A DNA stretch of 6,747 nt. Source: Verrucomicrobiota bacterium (GTDB taxonomy: Bacteria > Verrucomicrobiota > Verrucomicrobiia > Limisphaerales > AV2). A program made the position numbers and the translations under genes. The DNA lies in the NCBI GenBank assembly GCA_003218935.1, contig QHPA01000212.1, forward strand, positions 1 through 6,747, in the 5' to 3' direction. Under the pieces are notes generated by a model. The model was not told the origin of the DNA, ran no database searches, and was given only the letters and a program-made list of their open reading frames with translations. This document shows positions 1 through 5,000 of this stretch, piece by piece (position 1 is the stretch's first letter; each line of letters opens with the position of its first letter).

Positions 1-1090
1 ATGCGACCCCGGCCATCAGCTCGCGTCGCAGCACCCGCCACCAGTCGCGCAACGTCACATCGCGAACGGCCATGGCGCGGATGATGAGCGAAGTGGCCTG
101 GGAACCTGAATTGCCGCCGCTCGAAAGAATCAGCGGCAGGAAAAGCGCAAGCACAGCGGCTTTGGCCAATTCGTTCTCGAAGTAGCCCATCGCGGTGGCC
201 GTAAACATTTCGCTGATGAACAGGATCGAAAGCCAGCCGGCGCGTTTTTTGACCATCGAAAGCATGGCGATCTTCAAATAGGGAGCGTCGAGCGCTTCCA
301 TACCGCCCATCTTCTGGATGTCTTCGGTCGCCTCCTGCTCCGCGACATCGAGCACATCGTCCACGGTCACGACTCCGACCAAAACGTCCTTTGAATCAAG
401 CACCGGCAGAATGGTGCGATCATATTTCTTGAAAGCGGCGACCGCAGTTTCCTGGTCGTCCGTCGCGCGCAGGGCGAACACCTGATGATCGAGCAGCTCG
501 CCGACCGGCGTGTTTATCTCGGCGACCACCAGGTTGCGCAACCGCACCGAGTCCACGAGGCGGCCCTTTTCGTCCACGACGTAAAGCTGGTTGAGCGATT
601 CGCGTTCGCGGCCGACTTTCCGCAAATGCGCGAGCACTTCAGCGACCGTCCAACTCTGTTGAATGGCTATGTACTCCGGCGTCATCCGCCGGCCGATGGA
701 GTCTTTGGGGTAGCCCAGGAGGTCGGCGGCAATCTTGCGCTCGTCCGGCGAAAGAAGATTCAGCAGTTTCTGGGTGGCAGCCGACGGCAACTCTTCCAGC
801 AGCGCCGTGCGGTCGTCGGGCGGCATCTCGTTGAGAATCCGGGCGACCTGCTCATTGCCGAGCGCCTGCACGAGTTTCTCCTGGTCTTCGACGCTCAGAT
901 ATTCGAAGACTTCGGTGGCGAGGTCATGCGGCAGGATGCGCATAAGCACCGCCTCATCATCCGCGCTCAAGTCAGTGAAGATTTCAGCAATGTCCGGGGC
1001 GGGAAATTCACAGAGGATTTCGCGGAGCTGGTTGAAATTCCGCTGCCGGATCAGTTCGACCAATTCAGGCTGAAGCAAACTGCCGATCAT
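1..1090 (-). CDS. mgtE: Magnesium transporter MgtE, 3' end cut by window edge
   Basis: This is an inner-membrane Mg2+ channel/transporter of the MgtE family. Reading the minus strand from the ATG at 1090-1088 gives 363 codons with no stop before the window edge. Residues about 20-135 form the helical, acidic MgtE N domain. Residues about 137-255 form two CBS domains, with 'ILPVLDSKDVLVGVVTVDDV' near 227-246. The membrane domain starts near 283 and contains the hallmark 'LPLILSSGGNSGSQ' at about 318-331. The remaining transmembrane helices lie outside the window. In the family the N and CBS domains sense cytosolic Mg2+ and gate the pore. An in-frame TGA lies four codons upstream of the ATG with no other start between, so this start is well supported; the preceding GCGGGA is at best a weak ribosome binding site. 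The gene is divergent from the B12-linked operon and no functional link is evident. Confidence 0.95.
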   Translation of the reverse strand, partial: MIGSLLQPELVELIRQRNFNQLREILCEFPAPDIAEIFTDLSADDEAVLMRILPHDLATEVFEYLSVEDQEKLVQALGNEQVARILNEMPPDDRTALLEELPSAATQKLLNLLSPDERKIAADLLGYPKDSIGRRMTPEYIAIQQSWTVAEVLAHLRKVGRERESLNQLYVVDEKGRLVDSVRLRNLVVAEINTPVGELLDHQVFALRATDDQETAVAAFKKYDRTILPVLDSKDVLVGVVTVDDVLDVAEQEATEDIQKMGGMEALDAPYLKIAMLSMVKKRAGWLSILFISEMFTATAMGYFENELAKAAVLALFLPLILSSGGNSGSQATSLIIRAMAVRDVTLRDWWRVLRRELMAGVA

Positions 1091-1157
1091 TCCCGCAAAT
1101 CAAATCGCGCCGCGCGTCAAATGCCAAGTAACAAAGTTTGCGCCACGCCGGTGGGGA

Positions 1158-1279
1158 GCATCTCATTTTCTTGCAGGGTCATGGGGGGCTGGTGGAACGG
1201 GCGTCCCGCCCGTTTGCTCCAAACCAAAAACTCACGGGCGGGACACCCGTGCCACTAGCACTGCAAGAAACTGAGATGC
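1158..1279. repeat. Nested inverted repeat (MITE- or BIME-like palindromic element)
   Basis: Two concentric inverted repeats sit between the divergent genes. The outer arms (1158-1175 and 1262-1279) are 18 nt with one mismatch, beginning GCATCTCA. The inner arms (1190-1213 and 1234-1257) are 24 nt with three mismatches and contain the GC-rich core ACGGGCG..CGCCCGT. Each inner arm can also fold on itself: the left one is ACGGGCG-TCC-CGCCCGT, a 7-bp stem with a 3-nt loop. A 20-nt A-rich centre (1214-1233) separates the arms. The layout resembles a pair of facing REP hairpins (BIME) or a small non-autonomous element with terminal inverted repeats. I see no transposase and no convincing target-site duplication. 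My impression is that similar GC-rich motifs are dispersed in Verrucomicrobia genomes, but this was not tested. It could also act as a bidirectional transcription barrier between the two promoters. Confidence 0.8.
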
Positions 1280-1363
1280 GCCAATGGCTCAGTTTGTGGA
1301 ACTAACCTCACCCACTTTTAATCACACCCGTTGAGTCGTTGAATCGGCTGTCTCGGAATCTGC

Positions 1364-1391
1364 TTGCCAAAATTTCGTTTGCTCATAGAAT
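1364..1391 (+). promoter_or_regulatory. Candidate sigma-70-like promoter for the riboswitch operon
   Basis: TTGCCA (1364-1369) and TAGAAT (1386-1391) are separated by 16 bp and resemble -35 and -10 boxes. Initiation would fall near 1398, about 37 nt before the first riboswitch helix, which fits. This is consensus matching only. The rest of the 1091-1434 gene-free stretch shows only the palindromic element and a short inverted repeat at 1412-1428. Confidence 0.35.
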
Positions 1392-1411
1392 TCGTCTGTT
1401 CTTTGAAATCT

Positions 1412-1428
1412 GCGAACAAAGTGTTCGC
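1412..1428 (+). repeat. Perfect 6-bp inverted repeat GCGAAC-N5-GTTCGC
   Basis: GCGAAC (1412-1417) and GTTCGC (1423-1428) flank AAAGT. The repeat sits between the candidate promoter and the first riboswitch helix, so it could form a small hairpin at the 5' end of the transcript or be a DNA operator for a dimeric repressor. It resembles the Gram-positive LexA half-sites CGAAC/GTTCG, but the spacer is 5 nt instead of 4, so I do not call it a LexA box. Confidence 0.35.
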
Positions 1429-1434
1429 TTTGAA

Positions 1435-1578
1435 TGCGGTCAAATGTCAGGGAATCCGGTGTAAATCCGGGACGGTTGCGCCACTGTAACGGCTACGAAT
1501 TCCCAATGCCACTGGTCGAAAGATCGGGAAGGCGGGAATGAGGTTTGAGGCCGAAGTCAGGATATCGGTTTGATTGCA
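1435..1578 (+). promoter_or_regulatory. Cobalamin (adenosylcobalamin-type) riboswitch
   Basis: The RNA contains the conserved cobalamin aptamer core: AGGGAATCCGGTG (1449-1461), then AAATCCGGGACGG, the B12 box GCCACTG (1480-1486) followed by TAAC, and the 3' conserved block GCCGAAGTCAGGATA (1550-1564). A closing helix P1 can be drawn between TGCGGTCAAAT (1435-1445) and GTTTGATTGCA (1568-1578), 11 pairs including G-U wobbles, which sets the boundaries. An internal stem-loop with a GAAA tetraloop (around 1514-1525) lies in the variable arm. Riboswitches of this class normally turn off B12 uptake and biosynthesis genes when the cofactor is abundant. The first gene downstream encodes a secreted protein of unknown function, and the following genes have independent B12 associations, which supports control of the whole operon. 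Confidence 0.95.
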
Positions 1579-1776
1579 CTCGTCGGACTCTGAATATTTT
1601 CGGAGTCACTTCTCCGTCAATGAGAAGGATGAGGCCAGCCTGACGAATATTTTTCGTCGGGATTCGTAGGATGCCTTCATTCCCCGTTTTGCCGGAGTCT
1701 GGAGGTTTTTTATTTTCAGACTTCGCGCTGGTCTCTCAACTAAAACCGTTCCGTGAGTTTTATTCCGGGAACAGCA
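1579..1776 (+). promoter_or_regulatory. Hairpin-rich leader, probable riboswitch expression platform
   Basis: The 198 nt between aptamer and start codon contain several stem-loops: GACTCTG/CGGAGTC (1586-1592 with 1601-1607, one G-U), CTTCTC/GAGAAG (1609-1614 with 1622-1627), CCTGACGAA/TTCGTCGGG (1639-1647 with 1653-1661, 9 pairs with one G-U), and AGTCTG/CAGACT (1696-1701 with 1717-1722). The left strand of the first hairpin can instead pair with 1693-1702, just before a T-rich tract, so mutually exclusive folds are available. A weak Shine-Dalgarno GGGA (1767-1770) lies 6 nt before the ATG at 1777. No translated ORF in this stretch looks real. Which fold responds to ligand cannot be decided by eye. 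Confidence 0.5.
1583..1716 (+). terminator. Possible ligand-dependent terminator using a long-range stem
   Basis: TCGGACTCTG (1583-1592) can pair with CGGAGTCTGG (1693-1702), 10 pairs of which three are G-U. The right strand is followed within 3 nt by T6-A-T4 (1706-1716), as in an intrinsic terminator. Against this, the two strands are 100 nt apart, the stem is only moderately stable, and its left strand has a local alternative partner at 1601-1607. It fits an attenuation mechanism but is a weak call. Confidence 0.3.
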
Positions 1777-2802
1777 ATGAAAGATCAGCCCCCCATGAAG
1801 AGAATCCGTTCGCTGGCCCTGGCGGGCCTGTGGGTCCTGTCTGCCGCCCACGCAACCACCATCACCGAGGATTTCAGCAATAACCCGTCGCAAAACGGCT
1901 GGCATATTTTCGGCAACACCAATCTGTTTCAGTGGGATTCCGTGAATCAGAACCTGGCCGTCACTTGGGATTCATCGCAGGCGAACAGTTATTTTTACCA
2001 TCCACTCGGAACGATTCTTGCCCGCGACGATGATTTCAGCATCACATTTAATCTGCGACTCAACGACTTTATCGCGGGTATCGACCCACGCATGCCCAGC
2101 ACGTTTCCGCTGTCAGTGGGATTTCTCAATCTAGCAAAGGCCTCGCAACCCGGTTTTCTGCGGGGCACGGGTTATAGTGCCCAAGATTTGGCTGAATTCA
2201 GCTTCTTCCCTGATCCCGGCGGCGCGTGGATATACGGGCCATCGCTCACGGCGGTCATGATTGATTCGACCGGTTTCCATTATTCATCCGGCGGATTTGA
2301 TCCGGATAATTTGACAACCAACGACATTTATCGGGTCAACCTCGCTTATACCGCGAGCAATTCGAATCTGGTTATGACCCTGACGCGCAACAATGAAATG
2401 TTCGTTTCCGATCGCGTGGCGCATTTGGGTGGCAGCTTCACGGATTTTCATGTGGATGCCATTTCCATTAGCAGCTACAGCCAGGAGGGACAGGATACAA
2501 ATAATCAGGGTGGCGTCATCTATGCGGGGTCTATTCTTGCGCATGGGACCGTGGATAATTTTGCCGTCACCCTTCCGCCGCCGCCCGTGCAAGATCTTTC
2601 CGGCGCATTCAGCAACGGCCTTTGGCATGCGCAATTCACCAGCCGGAGCAACTGGCTTTATACGCTCGAACGCACGACGAATTTTGTTTCGTGGCGCGCC
2701 GTCGCCGCTTCAATGAGCGGCAACGCAACAAATCTACTCTTGCAGGACACGAACGCGCCGGAGGACAAAGGCTTTTATCGCGTGCATGCGGAACGCCCCT
2801 AA
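1777..2802 (+). CDS. Secreted jelly-roll-like protein of unknown function under B12 riboswitch control
   Basis: The 341-aa product begins with a Sec signal peptide: basic residues to R11, hydrophobic core SLALAGLWVL (12-21), and an A-x-A site AHA (24-26) before TT. Residues about 27-265 are rich in beta-forming segments, aromatics, Asn and Ser, with stretches such as 'FSITFNLRL' and 'TVDNFAVTLPPP'. They resemble a lectin/LamG-like jelly-roll, though I cannot assign a named family. A proline linker (267-270) leads to a C-terminal module with 'WLYTLERTTNFVSW' and 'DKGFYRV', a domain often found at the end of exported verrucomicrobial proteins. It ends shortly after FYRV with no PEP-CTERM anchor. 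Export to periplasm, outer membrane surface or medium is inferred. I chose the ATG at 1777 because GGGA lies 6 nt upstream; the ATG at 1795 also leaves a complete signal peptide, and a GTG at 1753 is less likely. Being first after the riboswitch and 1 nt from the next gene suggests a role in corrinoid capture, which is inference. Confidence 0.85.
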   Translation: MKDQPPMKRIRSLALAGLWVLSAAHATTITEDFSNNPSQNGWHIFGNTNLFQWDSVNQNLAVTWDSSQANSYFYHPLGTILARDDDFSITFNLRLNDFIAGIDPRMPSTFPLSVGFLNLAKASQPGFLRGTGYSAQDLAEFSFFPDPGGAWIYGPSLTAVMIDSTGFHYSSGGFDPDNLTTNDIYRVNLAYTASNSNLVMTLTRNNEMFVSDRVAHLGGSFTDFHVDAISISSYSQEGQDTNNQGGVIYAGSILAHGTVDNFAVTLPPPPVQDLSGAFSNGLWHAQFTSRSNWLYTLERTTNFVSWRAVAASMSGNATNLLLQDTNAPEDKGFYRVHAERP

Positions 2803-2803
2803 T

Positions 2804-3559
2804 ATGGTCAAAGAGAAAATCGTATTTTGTTGGAGCGGGGGCAAGGATTCCGCGCTCGCACTGTACCGGATTTTGCAGTGCGGACGCTACGAAGTGGCCG
2901 CGTTGCTGACAACGTGCAACGAACATTTCCAGCGCGTCTCCATGCACGGCGTGCGGCTGGAATTGCTAGAACAACAAGCCGAATCCATCGGCCTGCCATT
3001 GGAGAAAATCTTTGTCAGCCAGCGCAGTTCCAACGAGGAGTATCAGCAAAAAATGTCCGCGTGCCTGCTCGCGCATAAGGCGCGCGGCGTGACGGCGTGT
3101 GCGTTCGGCGACATTTTTCTCGAAGACCTCAAACGCTGGCGCGAGGAAAATCTGGCAAAAGTCGGAATGCGCGGAATTTTTCCGATCTGGAAAGTTGATT
3201 CGCGCGACCTCATCCGCGAATTCTTCGCGCTTGGCTTCGGCACGGCCATCTGCTGCGTGAATGATGCGTATCTCGGCGAAGACGCCGTGGGCCGCAACAT
3301 TGACGCGGACTTCATCGCGTCGTTACCGCCGGAAGTTGACCCGTGCGGCGAGAACGGCGAATTCCATTCGTTTGCCTTCGCCGGGCCGATTTTCAAGCAG
3401 CCTGTGAAATTCAAAGTCGGCGAAAAAGTCTATCGTCCGGTTGAAGTCACGCATCCGAGTGACTCCAATTCGTCCTATGTTTGCCCGTCTGCCCCGCAAC
3501 GGACGAAGGGCTTTTGGTTTTGCGATTTGCTCCCCGAAAAACAACTGAAACAAGCTTAA
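2804..3559 (+). CDS. DUF71/COG2102 ATP-pyrophosphatase, B12-associated group (paralogue A)
   Basis: This 251-aa protein belongs to the PP-loop ATP-pyrophosphatase family that includes diphthine-ammonia ligase Dph6. The PP-loop is SGGKDS at 11-16, preceded by the beta strand KIVFCW. Further family blocks are GDIFLEDLKRWRE (102-114), GIFPIW (124-129), CVNDAYLG (151-158) and DPCGENGEFHSF (179-190). Dph6 makes diphthamide on EF2, which bacteria lack. Published comparative genomics assigned a bacterial subgroup of this family to B12 salvage through clustering with B12 transport genes; the CGENGEFH form and the context here suit that subgroup. The expected chemistry is ATP-dependent activation of a carboxylate by adenylation, possibly amidation of a corrinoid intermediate. 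The substrate is inferred. I chose the ATG at 2804, 1 nt after the previous stop; an in-frame ATG at 2786 would overlap the upstream gene. The length is normal for single-domain members, and the protein is presumably cytoplasmic. Confidence 0.88.
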   Translation: MVKEKIVFCWSGGKDSALALYRILQCGRYEVAALLTTCNEHFQRVSMHGVRLELLEQQAESIGLPLEKIFVSQRSSNEEYQQKMSACLLAHKARGVTACAFGDIFLEDLKRWREENLAKVGMRGIFPIWKVDSRDLIREFFALGFGTAICCVNDAYLGEDAVGRNIDADFIASLPPEVDPCGENGEFHSFAFAGPIFKQPVKFKVGEKVYRPVEVTHPSDSNSSYVCPSAPQRTKGFWFCDLLPEKQLKQA

Positions 3560-3586
3560 CCAACCATCAACCGAAAACGAAAAAAT

Positions 3587-4111
3587 ATGAACAAGCCTCG
3601 ATTCACCATGCTCGTGACCATGATTCTTGCGGCAGCCGCCTCAAGATTGATTCCGCATCCACCCAACTTCACGCCCATCGCCGCCATAGCGCTTTTTGGC
3701 GGCGCGCAATTCTCGAGCAAACGCGCCGCGTTTCTCGTGCCGCTGGCCGGGCTGTTTTTGAGCGACCTCGCGTTCGGATTTTACGGCATCACGCCGGTTG
3801 TTTATGGAAGCTTTGCGCTGACAGTGTGCCTCGGTTTCTGGGTGCGCCACCGCTCTGTGCAACGCATAGCGTTCGCCGCCCTCGCGAGCGCAATTTTATT
3901 CTTCGTGCTGACGAATTTCGGTGTTTGGGCAATTGACAATTTGTATCCGAAGACGATGGCCGGATTGGTTGATTGTTATGTAGCCGCCATTCCCTTCCTC
4001 CGAAATATGTTGCTGGGCAATTTGCTTTATTCGGCGCTTCTTTTTGGGGGATTCGCGTTGGCGGAAAATCGTTTTATTCGGCTGCGCGAGCCCGCAGGTG
4101 TTGCCGTCTGA
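3587..4111 (+). CDS. DUF6580-type small integral membrane protein, candidate corrinoid transporter
   Basis: The 174-aa product is very hydrophobic with about five to six membrane segments: 7-22, about 30-41, 47-66, 71-86, 94-116 and 137-159. The N-terminal signature SRLIPHPPNFTPIAAIALFG (19-38) matches my recollection of the DUF6580 family. Its size and helix pattern resemble the S components of ECF vitamin transporters, and solitary S-like B12 transporters such as BtuM are known. No EcfA or EcfT partner is in the window. Cys81 and Cys130 lie in or near membrane segments and are possible cobalt ligands, as in BtuM, but this is speculative. The gene lies 27 nt after the first DUF71 gene, with no strong Shine-Dalgarno before its ATG. 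Its stop overlaps the next start (TGATG). A B12-riboswitch operon containing a BtuF-like protein makes corrinoid or corrinoid-precursor transport the leading guess. Confidence 0.82.
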   Translation: MNKPRFTMLVTMILAAAASRLIPHPPNFTPIAAIALFGGAQFSSKRAAFLVPLAGLFLSDLAFGFYGITPVVYGSFALTVCLGFWVRHRSVQRIAFAALASAILFFVLTNFGVWAIDNLYPKTMAGLVDCYVAAIPFLRNMLLGNLLYSALLFGGFALAENRFIRLREPAGVAV

Positions 4112-4806
4112 TGCGCATAGAGCAACCCACTCCCATGCAAAGCGCGGCGATGCTCTGGACCGGAGGCAAGGATTGTTCGCTGGCGCTTTATGAAGCCGGG
4201 CGGGACGGTTATGACGTTCGTTGCCTCGTTACCTTCGCGCCATCGAATCCGAATTTTTTGGCGCATCCGCCGGCCTTCATCAAAATGCAGGCTCAAGCAT
4301 TGGCTCTGCCGCATTATATTTTGCCCATCAGCGAGCCATTCGAGAAAAGTTACGAAGCCGCGTTGTGCAAGCTGCGGGAGGAAATGGGCATCAACACCGT
4401 TATCACCGGCGACATCGCGGAGGTGGGCGGAAGCCCGAATTGGATTCGTGAGCGCAGCCGTCCGGTCGGAATGAATGTGCATACGCCGTTGTGGGGTCGC
4501 GACCGGCTCGCCTTGCTCCAACAACAACTGGCCAGCGGATTCAAGGTGATCTTCTCGTGCGTCAATACCCGTTGGCTTGCGGCGGGCTGGGTTGGCCGCG
4601 AGTTGGATGCCGTCGCCATTGCCGATCTGCGCGGCATTCGCGAACGGACTGGCCTCGATCTCTGTGGCGAGGAAGGCGAGTATCACACGCTCGTGACGGA
4701 CGGACCGTCGTTCGCCCACGCAATTCACATCTGCTCCCATTCAAAGCGCACCAGGGATTTGCTGGCCTACATGGAAATTCACGAGTTGGAACTCGCTGCG
4801 CAATGA
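4111..4806 (+). CDS. Second, divergent DUF71/COG2102 ATP-pyrophosphatase (paralogue B)
   Basis: This 231-aa cytoplasmic protein shares the fold of the gene at 2804 but differs at key sites. The PP-loop reads TGGKDC (17-22) instead of SGGKDS. The middle block is GDIAEVGGSPNWIRE (100-114) in place of GDIFLEDLKRWRE. HTPLWG (124-129) and CVNTRWL (150-156) follow, and the C-terminal block is CGEEGEYHT (185-193) instead of CGENGEFHS. The nucleotide-binding core GGKD is intact, so it is probably active, but probably not on the same substrate or step. Its ATG overlaps the stop of the membrane protein gene (TGATG), indicating translational coupling; an internal ATG at 4135 is an alternative start. AGGTG at 4096-4100 may serve as ribosome binding site. 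The B12-salvage role is inferred from family and operon. A heteromeric complex with paralogue A is possible. Confidence 0.86.
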   Translation: MRIEQPTPMQSAAMLWTGGKDCSLALYEAGRDGYDVRCLVTFAPSNPNFLAHPPAFIKMQAQALALPHYILPISEPFEKSYEAALCKLREEMGINTVITGDIAEVGGSPNWIRERSRPVGMNVHTPLWGRDRLALLQQQLASGFKVIFSCVNTRWLAAGWVGRELDAVAIADLRGIRERTGLDLCGEEGEYHTLVTDGPSFAHAIHICSHSKRTRDLLAYMEIHELELAAQ

Positions 4807-5000
4807 GCATCCAATCTCCATGTATTGATGTCTGCCAAATGTCGGAGGATAAAACTGTCTGCGTCGGCTGCTATCGGTCATTGTCTGAAATCGCAAACTG
4901 GAGCCGCTTGACCGACGCAGAAAAGATTCGTGTCATCGCCGCTGCGCAGAAAAGGCGGGCAACGTTGGAATGCCAGGAATACTCTGATCTAATCCCATGA
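4803..5000 (+). CDS. DUF1289 small four-cysteine protein
   Basis: This is a 65-aa protein of the DUF1289 family (Fe-S or zinc binding suspected, not established). The characteristic pattern is visible: SPCIDVCQM with Cys7 and Cys11, then VCVGCYRSLSEI with Cys20 and Cys23, followed by W33 and the helix-forming 'LTDAEKIRVIAAAQKR'. The length suits this short family. The start codon overlaps the upstream stop and its own stop overlaps the next start (ATGA at both ends), so it is locked between the second DUF71 gene and the corrinoid-binding gene. No reaction is known. The context suggests an accessory role in corrinoid handling, or electron transfer to cobalt reduction, but this is inference. 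Confidence 0.85.
   Translation: MSIQSPCIDVCQMSEDKTVCVGCYRSLSEIANWSRLTDAEKIRVIAAAQKRRATLECQEYSDLIP

Noticed and set aside
485..1258. Long plus-strand open frame (257 codons) across the mgtE region and the palindrome
   Set aside because: It is antisense to a clear MgtE reading frame with all family motifs, and its translation shows no recognisable domain; a shadow frame.
1158..1279. CRISPR array or tRNA-like structure
   Set aside because: There are only two inverted arm pairs, no direct repeats with spacers and no cloverleaf; it is a nested palindrome.
1412..1428. LexA (SOS) box
   Set aside because: The half-sites match the Gram-positive form but the spacer is 5 nt instead of 4, and the neighbours have no DNA-repair link.
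1606..1905. Minus-strand open frame (99 codons) over the leader and signal-peptide region
   Set aside because: No Shine-Dalgarno, no recognisable domain, and it lies opposite the riboswitch leader and a clear secreted-protein start.
2804..3559. Annotation as diphthine-ammonia ligase (Dph6)
   Set aside because: Bacteria lack diphthamide on EF-G, and the B12 riboswitch and BtuF-like neighbour point to the B12-associated subgroup; the ligase name would mislead.
4027..4740. Long minus-strand open frame (237 codons) opposite the second DUF71 gene
   Set aside because: The plus strand carries DUF71 motifs and coupled starts over the same bases. The antisense product is low-complexity and motif-free.
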